This document shows positions 44,285-54,653 of a stretch of DNA of 64,000 nucleotides, in pieces (the first letter of the stretch is position 1; each line of letters opens with the position of its first letter). The DNA comes from Nitrobacter sp. Nb-311A (GTDB lineage: Bacteria > Pseudomonadota > Alphaproteobacteria > Rhizobiales > Xanthobacteraceae), in contig NZ_AAMY01000004.1 of NCBI RefSeq assembly GCF_000152905.1, positions 1-64,000 of the forward strand, read 5' to 3'. Below the pieces are notes generated by a model. The model saw only the letters and a program-made list of their open reading frames with translations, searched no databases and had not been told where the DNA came from. A program made the translations under genes and the position numbers.

Positions 44285-45148
44285 TCAAGCGCTCGTCTGG
44301 TCTTTGAAATCGAGGCCGAAGTCGAGAATGCCGACGCTGTGCGTGAGCCAGCCGATCGAAATGAGATCGACGCCGGTTAAAGCAATCTCTGTGGCGGTTG
44401 CCGGCGTAATGCGGCCGGAAGCTTCGGTCACCGTCCGGCCTCGGGCCATCGCGACGGCCTCGCGGAGCATGTCGGCGCTCATGTTATCGAGCAGCACGGC
44501 GTCGACGCCCTGATCGAGTGCTTCACGCAGTTGATCGAGCGTATCCACTTCCAGCTCGATCTTGACGAGATGGCCGACGCTGTTCTTCGCGCGCTTCAGC
44601 GCTTCGGTTACGCTGCCGGCGATGGCAATGTGGTTGTCCTTGATAAGAACGGCATCGTCGAGACCGAACCGGTGGTTACTACCTCCGCCCGCGCGGACCG
44701 CGTATTTTTCAACAGCGCGCAACCCCGGCGTCGTCTTGCGCGTGCAGACTATTTTCGTGCCATGACCTTGAACCGCGGCAACAATCGATGCCGTCGCGGT
44801 GGCGATTCCGCTCAAACGGCACAGAAAATTCAATGCGACCCGCTCGGCTGTCAAAATCCCGCGCGCCCGACCCGACAAGGTCGCGATCACCTCACCAGGC
44901 TCGACGGTCGCACCGTCTTCGTGCTCCGCGTGCATCTGGATGGCCGGGTCCAGAAGTTCGAAAGCGAGCCGGGCAAGCTCGAGCCCGGCAACGGTGCCGT
45001 GCTGGCGAGCGACAATAAGGATCGTGGCACGGTGGCCAACGGGTACGATGGCGTCGGTCGTGAGATCGCCCGCGCGTCCGACGTCTTCAAGCAAGGCCAT
45101 GCGAACCAGCGGTTCGATCATGATGCGCGGAAGGGCGGGGAGCGGCAT
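44285..45148 (-). CDS. nadC: Quinolinate phosphoribosyltransferase
   Basis: A 287-residue NadC that converts quinolinate and PRPP to nicotinate mononucleotide, the last of three de novo NAD steps here. Motifs: LLEDVGRAGDLTTDAIVP near the start, the substrate-binding TRKTTPGLRAVEKYAVRAGG, HRFGLDDAVLIKDNHI, and ASGRIT near the end. It follows nadB by 18 bases on the same strand, third gene of nadA-nadB-nadC. Confidence 0.96.
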   Translation of the reverse strand: MPLPALPRIMIEPLVRMALLEDVGRAGDLTTDAIVPVGHRATILIVARQHGTVAGLELARLAFELLDPAIQMHAEHEDGATVEPGEVIATLSGRARGILTAERVALNFLCRLSGIATATASIVAAVQGHGTKIVCTRKTTPGLRAVEKYAVRAGGGSNHRFGLDDAVLIKDNHIAIAGSVTEALKRAKNSVGHLVKIELEVDTLDQLREALDQGVDAVLLDNMSADMLREAVAMARGRTVTEASGRITPATATEIALTGVDLISIGWLTHSVGILDFGLDFKDQTSA

Positions 45149-45166
45149 TGTGACCTTGGGTGCGAG

Positions 45167-46696
45167 CTAGCTAACTAAATCGGGGATGCAGTCTTGTGCG
45201 GCATCGAACGCATCGCAAAGGCGAAGTGTTCTTCGCGCCGCGCTGATCGCCCGTTCGGGAAAGTCTGTGCGTGCATGCGCGCCCCGGGTTTCTTCACGGC
45301 GAAGCGCGGCGATCACGATCATCAGGGCGACGATGGCCGGGTCGCTCGCCGCCTGCCGGGAGGTGGCAAGCGGCAAGAGCGCGCGCGCGGCTGCACGCAG
45401 CTTTTCGCCGTCACGCAAAACTCCGGCGGCGCGGGACAGAATTGGCCGGATCAAGATCGGATCGCAGCCGGCGCCCGTGTCCGTCGTTCCGGGGAAGCGT
45501 CGTTTCGCAGGCGCCGTGGCGGCGATATCCTGGGCGACCAGGCCGGCGCACACGACCGCCTCCAGAAGCGAGTTGCTCGCGAGCCGGTTGGCGCCATGAA
45601 GGCCGGTGCAGGCGGCTTCACCGCAGGCCCAGAGACCGTCAATGGACGTTCGTCCGCGTTTGTCGACGGCAATTCCGCCCATATGATAATGCGCGGCGGG
45701 ACGAACCGGGATCGGCTGTGTCAGGGGGTCGATTCCCGCATCGCGACAAAATGAGGTGATCGCCGGGAAACGTTTAGCGAAGTCGATGCCAGGCATGTGC
45801 GCTGCGTTGACAAACACGCGATGACCCGCTGCCATGTGCCGCCAGACCGCGCGTGCGACGATATCGCGCGGCGCAAGTTCGGCTCCGGGTGTATCAGCCA
45901 TGAAGCGATCGCCGTTTTCGTCGATGAGAGTCGCGCCTTCGCCGCGCACTGCTTCGCTGACTAGTTTCAGCGGGAAGGAGCCGGTGTCGAGCGCCGTCGG
46001 GTGAAACTGGATGAACTCGAGGTCGGCCATGATGGCGCCGGCGCGCGCCGCGAGCGCGAGTCCCTGGCCGCACGATCCCGCCGGATTGGTTCCGTGCAGA
46101 AACAATCCGCCGATGCCTCCGGTCGCGATCACGATGTGATCGGTGACGAAGGTGACGAAATCACGCCCGGTCTGGCAGACGACACCTCTCACCGCATTGT
46201 CCTCGACGATCAACCGCTGTGCGCGGGTCGGCTCGCACACGGTGATCGAAGGCGTCTCATAGACCTTGCGGGCCAGGGTGCGAATGATGTCGTGGCCACT
46301 CGCATCACCTCCGGCATGAACGATCCGGCGGCGCGAGTGGGCTGCCTCAAGGCCAAGCGCGATATCACCCTTGGCGTCGCGATCGAAAGCCACGCCGAGC
46401 TGCAAAAGCCGCTCGATCGCAGCCGGCGCAGCGGCGAGGATTGCCGCGGCCACGCGCTCGTCGCAAAGCCCGTCCCCGGCAGCGAGGGTGTCGGCCAGAT
46501 GCAGCGATGGGTTGTCGTCCGCTCCGATGCCTGCGGCAATACCGCCTTGCGCGAGAATGCTCGATGTCTCGAGACCCAAGGGTGCGCTGCTCAAGAGCAG
46601 CACCGGCCGCGGCGCCAGCGCGAGCGCCGTCATCAAACCGGCAAGGCCGCCGCCGATAACGACTGCCGCGCCGTTGGTGTCATGAAGCGTTGTCAT
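45167..46696 (-). CDS. nadB: L-aspartate oxidase
   Basis: A 509-residue FAD-dependent L-aspartate oxidase that makes iminoaspartate for quinolinate synthesis. The dinucleotide-binding start is [18 protein letters not shown]; further family motifs are [22 protein letters not shown] and [21 protein letters not shown] use ATG 46696, which overlaps the nadA stop (ATGA), not the open frame that begins inside nadA. Middle gene of the NAD operon. Confidence 0.96.
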   Translation of the reverse strand: MTTLHDTNGAAVVIGGGLAGLMTALALAPRPVLLLSSAPLGLETSSILAQGGIAAGIGADDNPSLHLADTLAAGDGLCDERVAAAILAAAPAAIERLLQLGVAFDRDAKGDIALGLEAAHSRRRIVHAGGDASGHDIIRTLARKVYETPSITVCEPTRAQRLIVEDNAVRGVVCQTGRDFVTFVTDHIVIATGGIGGLFLHGTNPAGSCGQGLALAARAGAIMADLEFIQFHPTALDTGSFPLKLVSEAVRGEGATLIDENGDRFMADTPGAELAPRDIVARAVWRHMAAGHRVFVNAAHMPGIDFAKRFPAITSFCRDAGIDPLTQPIPVRPAAHYHMGGIAVDKRGRTSIDGLWACGEAACTGLHGANRLASNSLLEAVVCAGLVAQDIAATAPAKRRFPGTTDTGAGCDPILIRPILSRAAGVLRDGEKLRAAARALLPLATSRQAASDPAIVALMIVIAALRREETRGAHARTDFPERAISAARRTLRLCDAFDAAQDCIPDLVS

Positions 46697-47673
46697 CCGA
46701 CGGACAGCATTCGCTCGACAGCGAGGCGTGCGCGCGCAGCGATGCTTGCGTCGATCGTGACCTCGTGCTGCATCGACTCCAGCGCGCGGCGAATATTCCC
46801 CAGCGTGATCCTCTTCATGTGCGGGCACAGATTGCAGGGACGAATGAACTCGAGGTCAGGATGATCGGCTGCGACATTGTCGCTCATCGAGCATTCCGTT
46901 AGCAGCATGACCCGGGGCGGTCGTCTGGCGGCGACATAGGACGCCATGGCGGCGGTCGATCCGGCGAAATCCGATTCCGCCACGACGTCCGGCGGACACT
47001 CCGGATGCGCCAGCACGACGACGCCGGGGTGATTGTCGCGCAGCTGCCGCACCTCTTCGGCGCTGAAGCGCTCATGCACCTCGCAATGCCCGGCCCAGGC
47101 GATGACCTTGACATGGGTTTCGGCGGCGATGTTCTTCGCCAGATATTCGTCGGGCAGCATGATGACGCGTTCGACGCCGAGCGACTCGACGACGGCTTTG
47201 GCGTTGCCCGACGTGCAGCAGATGTCCGACTCCGCCTTCACCGCGGCCGAGGTGTTCACGTAAGTGACGATCGGAACGCCGGGATAGGTGCGCCGCAGAA
47301 GCCGCACATCTTCGGGCGTGATCGAGTCGGCGAGCGAGCAGCCGGCGCTGGTGTCGGGAATCAGGACCGTCTTTGACGGATTCAGCAGTTTTGCTGTTTC
47401 GGCCATGAAATGCACCCCGGCGAGCACGATCACGTCGGCTTCCACCTCGGTTGCCTTGCGGGCCAGCGCAAGGCTGTCGCCAACGATATCGGCCACGCCG
47501 TGGAAGATCTCGGGCGTCTGGTAGTTGTGCGCAAGAACGACCGCGTTGCGACGCTTCTTCAGTTCGATGATCGCATCAACGTCGTTGGCGTAAGCCGGCC
47601 ATTCGATCCGGGGGATCGCATGCCGCACCTTGGGATAGATCCGGGCCGATGGTCGCAATTCAAGGACGGACAT
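46693..47673 (-). CDS. nadA: Quinolinate synthase
   Basis: A 326-residue quinolinate synthase (iron-sulfur enzyme) that joins iminoaspartate and dihydroxyacetone phosphate. Cysteines likely to hold the cluster are in [19 protein letters not shown] and CNLCPHM. The N-terminus has [17 protein letters not shown] 47673 is used, since upstream codons cross the operator and promoter. First gene of nadABC; its stop overlaps the nadB start. Confidence 0.96.
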   Translation of the reverse strand: MSVLELRPSARIYPKVRHAIPRIEWPAYANDVDAIIELKKRRNAVVLAHNYQTPEIFHGVADIVGDSLALARKATEVEADVIVLAGVHFMAETAKLLNPSKTVLIPDTSAGCSLADSITPEDVRLLRRTYPGVPIVTYVNTSAAVKAESDICCTSGNAKAVVESLGVERVIMLPDEYLAKNIAAETHVKVIAWAGHCEVHERFSAEEVRQLRDNHPGVVVLAHPECPPDVVAESDFAGSTAAMASYVAARRPPRVMLLTECSMSDNVAADHPDLEFIRPCNLCPHMKRITLGNIRRALESMQHEVTIDASIAARARLAVERMLSVG

Positions 47674-47697
47674 GACAAATACTCCCAATCGACGCCT

Positions 47698-47729
47698 ATT
47701 ATACTGATGTTGAGTATAAGTATTGTCAA
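47698..47729 (-). promoter_or_regulatory. nadABC promoter with NadQ-type operator
   Basis: A perfect inverted repeat TTATACT-N7-AGTATAA (47699-47719) lies 26 bases upstream of the nadA start and just past the nadQ stop. On the minus strand TTGACA (47729-47724) and TATAAT (47703-47698) flank it, with 20 bases between, so the operator covers the promoter spacer. NadQ is the known regulator of alphaproteobacterial nad genes; that this palindrome is its site is inferred. Confidence 0.7.
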
Positions 47730-48727
47730 GTCCCCGAGATGGGTAATTTGGTCCCGGCAATCGCGCGCTCAGCCAATACGACGCGGCGGAAACGGAAAAG
47801 TTTTGCCGGCCGTCCCCCGGTTTCCTGGCTGGTTTCGCCGGTATCCTCCACCAGTTCCTGCTGTTCGATCAAACGGCGAAAATTGGGCTTATGCACAAGC
47901 TTTCCGGCCAGCGCTTCAACGCACCGTTGCAATTGCAGCAATGTGAACGTCTCCGGCATCAACTCGAAGACGACGGGGCGATATTTGATCTTGGCGCGAA
48001 GCCTGGCGATGCCGGTCGCCAGAATCCGACGATGGTCGAGTATCATCGGATCGCCCGGCACGGATGTGGTGATGGCTGTCGGAACGGGCGACCCGTCGCC
48101 CCGCAGGGCCTCCGGGATCAATCGTGCCTCGTACATGAGCTCATACCGTTGCAGGACGAGTTCCTCGTTCCAGATGTGATCGTCCAACCCGAACAGCCTC
48201 GCCGCTCGCTGCCGGCGATGGCTCCGCGTTGTCCGGTCCGGTGCTGCCGCGATCCATGCTGTAAGGCCGGACCGCAGCGTTTTGTCCGCTACCGGCGTAC
48301 CAAGGCGATGATCCTCCCAAGGGAAATAATCATACCAGCTCCGCCAGCTCGCCTCATATTGGCTGGACTCGGCCTGCTCGCGGGTCAGGCCTTGCTCGCG
48401 GGTGAGGCCGAGATAGCTGATCGAGATGATGCGCTGGTCGGCGGCGCCGGTGCGATCCCGATCGGCGAAGGTGTAAAGCTGCTCGACGTAGCCTAGCGGC
48501 AGCCCCGTCTGGCGTTCGACCCAGGCGCGCAACCCCGATTGCAGCGAGCGATGAGCCAGTTCGAATGGACCCGATGGCAGTGCATTCTGATCCTGGATCG
48601 TCAGAACCCGGGGATCGCCCGCGGTCACCGCCACCAGCAGCGCAATGAGGTCCGCCGCGATTGCCTGTGTTGATGCAGGAGGCAGCGAACGCATGGGCGT
48701 CCTGGATTTGGCGAGCGGATCATTCAT
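47726..48727 (-). CDS. nadQ: NadQ-type transcriptional regulator of NAD synthesis
   Basis: A 333-residue protein of the COG4111 group: an N-terminal Nudix-like region without the catalytic Nudix box (about 30-160, including [20 protein letters not shown] and ISISYLGLT) and a C-terminal winged-helix part (about 240-320, [20 protein letters not shown]). In alphaproteobacteria such proteins regulate nadABC in response to NAD status. It is directly upstream of nadA on the same strand. The duplicated GLTREQ (two in a row) is unusual. Confidence 0.82.
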   Translation of the reverse strand: MNDPLAKSRTPMRSLPPASTQAIAADLIALLVAVTAGDPRVLTIQDQNALPSGPFELAHRSLQSGLRAWVERQTGLPLGYVEQLYTFADRDRTGAADQRIISISYLGLTREQGLTREQAESSQYEASWRSWYDYFPWEDHRLGTPVADKTLRSGLTAWIAAAPDRTTRSHRRQRAARLFGLDDHIWNEELVLQRYELMYEARLIPEALRGDGSPVPTAITTSVPGDPMILDHRRILATGIARLRAKIKYRPVVFELMPETFTLLQLQRCVEALAGKLVHKPNFRRLIEQQELVEDTGETSQETGGRPAKLFRFRRVVLAERAIAGTKLPISGT

Positions 48728-48956
48728 CGCAAGCGGTCATCGTCGAACGTGCTCATGCTCTGAAATCGAGTGCGTCCGGTGCGGACATCGAAGGAAGCTC
48801 ATATGGACAGTATTTCGCGGAACATTCAACAGGAGGTCCGGGCTTGTGAAACGCTGCTTCCTGGACCGGCGAGCGCGCCTGCGTCGTGAGCGTTGCGTTG
48901 AACCTGATCGCAAGATAGTCATGCGGCCTGGATCACCCTCTGCCCTACGGCCAGCC

Positions 48957-49250
48957 ATGATTCGTCACATCGTTTTATTCACCGCGAAAGACAAGGGCGA
49001 TATCGACAAGATTATCGACGGTCTGTCGCCGCTCACCACGATCCCGCACGCGCGCAGGCTCGAGGTGGCGCGCAACCGGAAGACGGATCAGCTCGGCAAC
49101 GACATCGACGTGGTGGTTTATGGCGAGTTCGACAGCGAGGCGGAACTTGCGGCCTACAAGGCGCACGATCTCTACCAGGCATCGACGGACCGGGTACGGC
49201 CGCTTCGGGACATGCGATTTGCGGCCGATTACGATGTCCCGGCCGATTAG
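48957..49250 (+). CDS. Dabb-domain stress-responsive A/B barrel protein
   Basis: A 97-residue ferredoxin-like alpha-beta barrel of the Dabb family. The pattern MIRHIVLFTAKD at the start and DVVVYGEFDSEAELAAYKAH then ... in the middle is typical. The role is not known; members occur in stress and aromatic metabolism contexts. ATG 48957 is chosen because the fold begins there. It ends 41 bases before bioF and may share its transcript. Confidence 0.82.
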   Translation: MIRHIVLFTAKDKGDIDKIIDGLSPLTTIPHARRLEVARNRKTDQLGNDIDVVVYGEFDSEAELAAYKAHDLYQASTDRVRPLRDMRFAADYDVPAD

Positions 49251-49291
49251 GCCGTCGCGACTGCCGTCACCGGCGAGGTAAAGCGCAATAT

Positions 49292-50428
49292 ATGACGATG
49301 CACGGGATTTACACGACGGATTTGCGGGCGCTCGCGGACAGAGGGCGTCTGCGGACGTTGCGCGAGCGTTCAGGGATCGATCTCGCATCGAACGACTATC
49401 TGGGCTTGGCTGAATCTGATGAGTTGCGGCAGGCCGCCGCCGCCGCGCTGGCGCGGGGCGTGCCGGTCGGCTCCGGTGGATCCCGCCTGCTGCGCGGCAA
49501 TCATCCTGAGCATGAAGCGCTGGAGCGCGAAGCGGCGGCTTTCTTCGGCGCTGAATCGGCGCTCTATTTCGGCGGCGGCTATGTCGCTAATTTCGCAATT
49601 TTCTCGACGCTGCCGCAGCGCGGCGATCTCGTCGTGCATGACGAGCTGATTCACGCCAGCGTCCATGACGGCATTCGTCGCGGCCGCGCTGAATCCGTCA
49701 GCGTCCGGCATAACGATGCCGATGCGTTCGACGCGGCGATCGTGAAATGGCGCAAGGCTGGCGGCACGGGGCGACCCTGGTTGTCGATCGAAAGCGTCTA
49801 CAGCATGGACGGCGACAGCCCGAACCTCAACGAGTTGTTCGCAGTCGCCGACCGCCACGAGGCAATGGTCGTGATCGACGAGGCTCACGCGACCGGCGTG
49901 CTGGGCCCGCAGGGGCGGGGACTTGCCACGCCATTCGAGGGGCGCGACAACGTCATCACGTTGCACACCTGCGGCAAGGCGCTCGGGACGTCCGGCGGTT
50001 TCGTTCTTGCGCCAAAGATCATTCGCGACTTTCTGGTCAATCGCGCGCGACCGTTCATCTATGCCACCGCGCCTTCGCCTCTGACAGCCGCGGTGACGCG
50101 CGCGGCGCTCGAACTTTCCTTCACCAGTCCCACGCGGCGTGAGCGCCTGGCGCATCTGGTAAGGTTTGCTGGTAGCGAACTGCGTCGGCGCTGCCATATC
50201 GAGTCATCCGGCTCGCATATCATTCCGGTGATTGCGGGCGCCGATCAGGCGGCGGTGGAACTGGCGGCTTCGTTGCAGCGCAGGGGCTTCGATATACGCG
50301 CGATCCGTCCGCCGACCGTTCCCGAAGGCACCGCGCGATTGCGCATCGCGTTGACGCTCCATGTCAATGAGGCAATCGTTACCGACCTGTTCGCGGCTTT
50401 GGCGGAAGACATGCGGTTTGCCGCGTGA
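49292..50428 (+). CDS. bioF: 8-amino-7-oxononanoate synthase
   Basis: A 378-residue PLP enzyme that condenses pimeloyl thioester with alanine in biotin synthesis. Motifs: [51 protein letters not shown] and the PLP-lysine region [13 protein letters not shown]. The start overlaps no gene and has a GGCGAGG-like site. The stop overlaps bioD (GTGA). First gene of bioFDA; no bioB is in the window. Confidence 0.94.
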   Translation: MTMHGIYTTDLRALADRGRLRTLRERSGIDLASNDYLGLAESDELRQAAAAALARGVPVGSGGSRLLRGNHPEHEALEREAAAFFGAESALYFGGGYVANFAIFSTLPQRGDLVVHDELIHASVHDGIRRGRAESVSVRHNDADAFDAAIVKWRKAGGTGRPWLSIESVYSMDGDSPNLNELFAVADRHEAMVVIDEAHATGVLGPQGRGLATPFEGRDNVITLHTCGKALGTSGGFVLAPKIIRDFLVNRARPFIYATAPSPLTAAVTRAALELSFTSPTRRERLAHLVRFAGSELRRRCHIESSGSHIIPVIAGADQAAVELAASLQRRGFDIRAIRPPTVPEGTARLRIALTLHVNEAIVTDLFAALAEDMRFAA

Positions 50429-51066
50429 GCGCGCGGATCGTCGTCAGCGGGACCGATACCGGCGTCGGCAAGACGGTGTTTTCGGCTGCGCTTGCCGGCG
50501 CGCTTGACGGCTATTACTGGAAGCCGGTTCAGGCGGGACTGGACGAGGAAACCGACTCGCAAACCGTGTCGCGGCTGTCGGGTCTCGCCGCCGAGCGCGT
50601 ATTCCCGGAGGCGTACCGGTTGCGGACGCCGGTATCGCCGCATCTCGCCGCCGAGCTTGACGGCGTCAGCATCGATCACCGGGCGCTGGAGGCGCCGCAT
50701 ACGGACCGACCGCTGGTGATCGAGGGCGCTGGCGGTTTGCTGGTGCCGCTGACGCGCGAGGTCACCTATCTCGATCTGATGGCGAGGTGGCGGCTGCCGG
50801 TGGTGCTCTGCGCCCGAACCGCTCTCGGCACCATCAACCACAGCCTGTTATCGATCGAGGCGCTGCGCGCGCGCGACGTTCCGATACTCGGCGTCAGCTT
50901 CATCGGAGAAGAAAACGTCGAAACCGAACGGATCATTATCGATATGGGTAGGGTGAAGCGTCTTGGCCGGCTGAATTATCTCGCGCCGTTGACCCGCGCC
51001 ACGTTACGTCAGGCTTTTACCAACGGTTTCGATATCGGTGATTTCGTCAAGGAGCGAGCCCGATGA
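50425..51066 (+). CDS. bioD: Dethiobiotin synthetase
   Basis: A 213-residue ATP-dependent dethiobiotin synthetase, the step after BioA. The P-loop [19 protein letters not shown] is at the N-terminus, with YWKPVQAGL and [11 protein letters not shown] following. The start is GTG 50425, overlapping the bioF stop, and its own stop overlaps the bioA start (ATGA), so the three genes are tightly coupled. Confidence 0.95.
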   Translation: MSARIVVSGTDTGVGKTVFSAALAGALDGYYWKPVQAGLDEETDSQTVSRLSGLAAERVFPEAYRLRTPVSPHLAAELDGVSIDHRALEAPHTDRPLVIEGAGGLLVPLTREVTYLDLMARWRLPVVLCARTALGTINHSLLSIEALRARDVPILGVSFIGEENVETERIIIDMGRVKRLGRLNYLAPLTRATLRQAFTNGFDIGDFVKERAR

Positions 51067-52322
51067 AGCCGCCATCTCCCGTCTGGCACCCGTTCACCCA
51101 GCACGCGCTACAGCCGGAGGCGATTCCGATCGCCAGGGGCAAGGGCGCCTGGCTTGAAACCGCCGACGGCCGCCGCATTTTCGATGCGATCTCCTCCTGG
51201 TGGGTGGTGACGCATGGTCATCGTCATCCGCATATCGTGCAGGCGATCAAGGATCAGACTGATCGTCTCGATCAGGTGATCTTCGCCGGCCTCACCCACG
51301 AGCCTGCTGAAAGGCTGGCGCGGCAGCTTGTTGCGATAACGCCGCCGGGACTCGACTACGTCTTCTTTTCCGACAGCGGCTCGACCTCGGTGGAAGTCGC
51401 GTTGAAAATGGCGCTCGGCTTTTGGCGGAACCGGGGTGAGCGGCGCAGCCGGATCCTCGCGCTGGAAGGGGCCTATCACGGCGACACCATCGGCGGCATG
51501 TCGGTGGGTGAGCGCGGCGTTTTCAACGCGCCGTATGATCCGCTGTTGTTCGATGTGGAGCGCATTCCCTTTCCCCGCGAGGGCCGTGAGCAAGCCACGC
51601 TGGATGCGGTCACGACGGTGTGTCGGAACACCGGCGTGGCGGCGCTGATCGTGGAGCCCCTGATCCTCGGGGCCGGCGGCATGCTGATCTATCCGGCCTG
51701 GGTTCTGGCGGAGATGAAACGGATCTGCGAGGCTCACGGCGTTCTGTTGATCGCCGATGAAGTCATGACCGGGTGGGGCCGCACCGGAACGCTCTTCGCC
51801 TGCGAGCAGGCCGGTGTGACGCCCGATGTCGCCTGTTACTCCAAGGGACTGACCGGCGGCACGCTGCCGCTGGCGGTCACATTGTGCCGCGCCGATATCT
51901 TCGAGGCGCACTATTCAACGGATCGCAACAAGACCTTTTTTCATTCCAGTTCCTACACCGCGAATCCGATCGCCTGCGCGGCTGCGTGCGCGAACTTGGA
52001 GATCTGGCGAAGCGAGCCGGTGATGGAGCGCATCGCCGCGGTCGCGCGCGCGCAAACCAGCGGTCTTGACCGTTTTCGCGAAGATCGGCGCTTTACAAAT
52101 ATCCGTCAGCTCGGAACCATCGCCGCGCTTGATGTCGTCGCGGATGATGCTGGATATCTGGCCGGCATCGGGCCGCGCCTTTACGATCATTTCCTGAGCC
52201 GTGGGCTGCTGGTCCGGCCGCTCGGCAATACGATCTACCTGATGCCGCCGTATTGCAGCACGCCGCAGGAACTCGACAGCGTCTTTGACGCGATCGGCGA
52301 GATCGCCGACGCGGTCGGATGA
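51063..52322 (+). CDS. bioA: Adenosylmethionine-8-amino-7-oxononanoate aminotransferase
   Basis: A 419-residue class III PLP aminotransferase that makes 7,8-diaminopelargonate from the BioF product. Motifs: [64 protein letters not shown] and the lysine in [15 protein letters not shown]. It overlaps bioD by four bases and is the last gene of the biotin operon. A dispersed repeat follows the stop. Confidence 0.95.
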   Translation: MKPPSPVWHPFTQHALQPEAIPIARGKGAWLETADGRRIFDAISSWWVVTHGHRHPHIVQAIKDQTDRLDQVIFAGLTHEPAERLARQLVAITPPGLDYVFFSDSGSTSVEVALKMALGFWRNRGERRSRILALEGAYHGDTIGGMSVGERGVFNAPYDPLLFDVERIPFPREGREQATLDAVTTVCRNTGVAALIVEPLILGAGGMLIYPAWVLAEMKRICEAHGVLLIADEVMTGWGRTGTLFACEQAGVTPDVACYSKGLTGGTLPLAVTLCRADIFEAHYSTDRNKTFFHSSSYTANPIACAAACANLEIWRSEPVMERIAAVARAQTSGLDRFREDRRFTNIRQLGTIAALDVVADDAGYLAGIGPRLYDHFLSRGLLVRPLGNTIYLMPPYCSTPQELDSVFDAIGEIADAVG

Positions 52323-52324
52323 CA

Positions 52325-52432
52325 TAGCGTTTTCGAGCGAAGTGGATACCGGTTCGCGTGAAGAAAACGCGTTAAAACAAAAAATCTGGAGCGTCGCTTC
52401 TGATTCAATCAGAAGCGAAAATGCTCCAGGCG
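52325..52432. repeat. Dispersed intergenic palindromic repeat, copy 1
   Basis: Begins TAGCGTTTTCGAGCGAAGTGG, contains CGCGTGAAGAAAACGCGT and closes with the hairpin GCTTCTGATT..AATCAGAAGC and GAAAATGCTCCA. Copy 2 at 53918-54016 has the same order of parts. It also may end bioA transcription. Confidence 0.75.
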
Positions 52433-52463
52433 ACATCGTTGCCGCAGCTGACAGCGATCGCCG

Positions 52464-52940
52464 TCAGAAGATCGACCAGCCATGGCTTCCCGCGACCGCT
52501 GCGAAGACAGTCGCCAGGCCGAGCCCCAGCAGAATCCAGTGGGCCCGCTGTAGCCATGAAAAGGCAATGTCCGGCTGTTCGGTCGCCAGCCGATGGAAAT
52601 AGCGATGCAGGATCAAAGGTTCGCCAACGAACAGCACGAAGGTGAACAGCAGCCAGAGACCCACCATGGCGTCCATCCACCAGAAGGCGGGCATTCGAAA
52701 CCGATCCCAAAGATCGAGTTGCCACGTCAGGTAAAGGCCGCTCAAGCCGACGATGATGACCGACGCGCGCGCCTGCCAGATGAAACGCCGCTCGATCGCC
52801 TCGAACGCTTTCAGCCGGTCCGGTCCGAGATCGCCGCGCCGCAGCGCCGGTAAGGCCACCGTTGTCGCCATCGAAACGCCGCCGATCCAGACGACCACGG
52901 CAAGGACATGTAGCGCACGCGCAACGACGATATCATCCAT
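52464..52940 (-). CDS. CopD-like integral membrane protein
   Basis: A 158-residue protein with four transmembrane helices: RALHVLAVVVWIGGVSMATT at the start, SVIIVGLSGLYLTWQLDLWD, MDAMVGLWLLFTFVLFVGEP and ILLGLGLATVFAAVAGSHGW. The His in helix 1 (RALHVL) and the HRYFHRL loop fit the CopD/putative membrane copper or heme-binding group. The substrate is unknown. ATG 52940 is used; upstream in-frame codons lie in the second repeat region. Confidence 0.7.
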   Translation of the reverse strand: MDDIVVARALHVLAVVVWIGGVSMATTVALPALRRGDLGPDRLKAFEAIERRFIWQARASVIIVGLSGLYLTWQLDLWDRFRMPAFWWMDAMVGLWLLFTFVLFVGEPLILHRYFHRLATEQPDIAFSWLQRAHWILLGLGLATVFAAVAGSHGWSIF

Positions 52941-52949
52941 GAAGCACCC

Positions 52950-53051
52950 GCTAGAACATTTTCCGGCGACGCCGGTTCGCCGCAAGAAAATGCGACCAGA
53001 CAATAATTTCCAGAGCATGGGCCGTTTCAACTTGATCGGATCATGCTCCAG
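52950..53051. repeat. Dispersed intergenic repeat, divergent copy
   Basis: Starts TAGAACATTTTCCGGCGACG and ends ATCGGATCATGCTCCAG. It shares the outer parts (ACATTTTCCGGCGACG and ATGCTC.A) with the copies at 52325 and 53918, but has a different middle (GGGCCGTTTCAACTTGATCG). Confidence 0.55.
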
Positions 53052-53095
53052 GCCGGCTTGGGTTCAAACTGTAAGGCAAGGCAGTTGGGCAGGGA

Positions 53096-53109
53096 TTGCG
53101 CAAACGCAA
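53096..53109 (+). promoter_or_regulatory. Fnr/NnrR-type binding site
   Basis: TTGCG-CAAA-CGCAA is a perfect palindrome matching the TTG-N8-CAA core used by Fnr/NNR-type regulators. It lies 40 bases before the start codon of the Crp/Fnr-family gene at 53150. Auto-regulation or control by a FixK/NnrR relative is inferred. Confidence 0.6.
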
Positions 53110-53149
53110 TGGATTGTCATTCTGCGCAGAGACGCATTACTGTTCGCGA

Positions 53150-53896
53150 ATGCATAAAATGGCATCTCTGTCTCGTCAGCTCCTTTCAACCCTCGAACTC
53201 TTTCGAGACCTGCCGACGACAGCGCTGGATGACGTTCTTGCATCTGCCAGGCCGCGCTCCTTTGCCCGCAACTGCCGTGTGTTTAACCAGGGCGAAACCC
53301 GCGTGCGTGCTCATATCCTCGTTGATGGCTGGATCAGGATTTCTCAATCTGGCAGCGATGGCGGACAGGTCGTCCTGCGCTTCATTGGGCCCGGAGATAT
53401 TTTTGGTGCGGTCTCGTTGTTCACGGATCGGTGCTATCCGGCCGATGCCGATACGTTGACGGATGCGACTGAGGTGAGCTGGAGCGACAAAGTTTTGCTC
53501 GAGCTGATGAACAGTCATCCCCAGATCGCCGTCAATGCCATTCGGATCGTTGGCCAACGACTTCAGGAGGCTCAGCACAGGGTTCGCGAACTTGCCACCC
53601 AGAGCGCGGAGCGGCGCGTCGCTCATGGGTTGTTGCGACTGATTCGTCAGGTGGGCGCCACGACCTCTCAAGGCATCATCATCCGCTTTCCGCTTCGTCG
53701 GAAAGACATTGCCGATATTGCCGGAACGACTCTTTATTCCGCAAGCCGCATTCTGAGCGCCTGGGAACGAGCCGGATGGCTCAAGACGCTCGACCGGCGC
53801 ATTGCGGTCGAAAGCCTCTCGGAACTGATGCGCATTGCGGAAGACGAAAGCGAAAAGGGAGTCGGGGCGACGGCTGTTTTCGGTCAACCGCCATAG
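53150..53896 (+). CDS. Crp/Fnr-family transcriptional regulator
   Basis: A 248-residue regulator. The cyclic-nucleotide-binding-like domain spans about residues 20-130 (VFNQGETRVRAHILVDGWIR, FIGPGDIFGAVSLFTD). The HTH_Crp region follows: SAERRVAHGLLRLIRQ and the recognition segment RKDIADIAGTTLYSASRILS. It lacks the N-terminal Cys cluster of Fnr, so it resembles the Dnr/NnrR type that senses NO through heme. ATG 53150 is used over the longer open frame, because the NNR box lies before it. Confidence 0.88.
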   Translation: MHKMASLSRQLLSTLELFRDLPTTALDDVLASARPRSFARNCRVFNQGETRVRAHILVDGWIRISQSGSDGGQVVLRFIGPGDIFGAVSLFTDRCYPADADTLTDATEVSWSDKVLLELMNSHPQIAVNAIRIVGQRLQEAQHRVRELATQSAERRVAHGLLRLIRQVGATTSQGIIIRFPLRRKDIADIAGTTLYSASRILSAWERAGWLKTLDRRIAVESLSELMRIAEDESEKGVGATAVFGQPP

Positions 53897-53917
53897 CCGT
53901 AGGCGTGGCTCGCGCTA

Positions 53918-54016
53918 TAGCGTTTTCCGGCGACGTGGAAACAGGTTTGCGTGAAGGAAACACGTCAAAAATCATAGAGCCCCGCTTCTGATTCAGGCAG
54001 AAGCGAAAATGCTCTA
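53918..54016. repeat. Dispersed intergenic palindromic repeat, copy 2
   Basis: Begins TATAGCGTTTTCCGGCGACG, contains GCGTGAAGGAAACACGTCAAA and ends GCTTCTGATT..GCAGAAGC GAAAATGCTCTA. It has the same layout as copy 1 at 52325-52432 and lies between the convergent Crp/Fnr and HIT genes. Confidence 0.75.
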
Positions 54017-54448
54017 AGAGCCGAGCGCGGCGATCAGCCGGGCCGCGTGATCCTGGAGCACCTTGGCGTCCTCCTGCCGGCTCTGTGGCGGTAGGAGCGC
54101 TACTCCCGATTTCATCGGCATGACATGCATATGCAGGTGAAACACCACCTGTCCGCTGACGGCTTCGCTGAACTGCTGGATGATGATGCCTTCGGCATCG
54201 AAGGCCTTCATGGCTGCCACCGCAATCGTCTTGCTGGTTCGCGCGACTTCCGCCAGATCATCCGCCGAAATGTCGAGGATTCCGCGGGCGGGTGCCTTCG
54301 GGATCACCAGCGTGTGGCCCGGCGTGCGCGGCATGATATCGAGAAAGGCAAATGTATGCGTATTCTCGTAAACCTTGAAGCAAGGCAGTTCGCCGCGAAG
54401 AATTTTCGCGAAAATGTTCTGGTCGTCGTAGGCTGGCACCATTGTCAT
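54014..54448 (-). CDS. HIT family protein (histidine triad)
   Basis: A 144-residue HIT protein, a nucleotide phosphoramidase-type hydrolase. The triad HLHMH is present (VVFHLHMHVMP), after IFAKILRGELPCFKVYE and AFLDIMPRTPGHTLVIPK. I use ATG 54448 (MTMVPAYDDQN); the frame is open far upstream, but that part has no family similarity. Its 3' end touches the repeat at 53918. Substrate not known. Confidence 0.92.
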   Translation of the reverse strand: MTMVPAYDDQNIFAKILRGELPCFKVYENTHTFAFLDIMPRTPGHTLVIPKAPARGILDISADDLAEVARTSKTIAVAAMKAFDAEGIIIQQFSEAVSGQVVFHLHMHVMPMKSGVALLPPQSRQEDAKVLQDHAARLIAALGS

Positions 54449-54653
54449 TAAGTCTGTCCCGGCTTGTTCGAGCTGCGTCAGAACGGTCCAAGTGTAGTGG
54501 TTCAGAGGTTCGCTTTCAGCGTCCAGCGAGTCCGCCAGGCGAACTTCTGAACCTGAACCACACTTAGAATTATAAAGCTGGTCGTGTCCCTTTGATTTCG
54601 AAGTTCGCATCAAAGGTTGCTGCAAGGATGTGCGAATTTCGCAATCGGGGACC

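Noticed and set aside
46001-46864. 287-codon plus-strand ORF
   Set aside because: Antisense to nadB; translation has no recognisable features.
49370-50197. 275-codon minus-strand ORF
   Set aside because: Antisense to bioF, whose motifs are clear.
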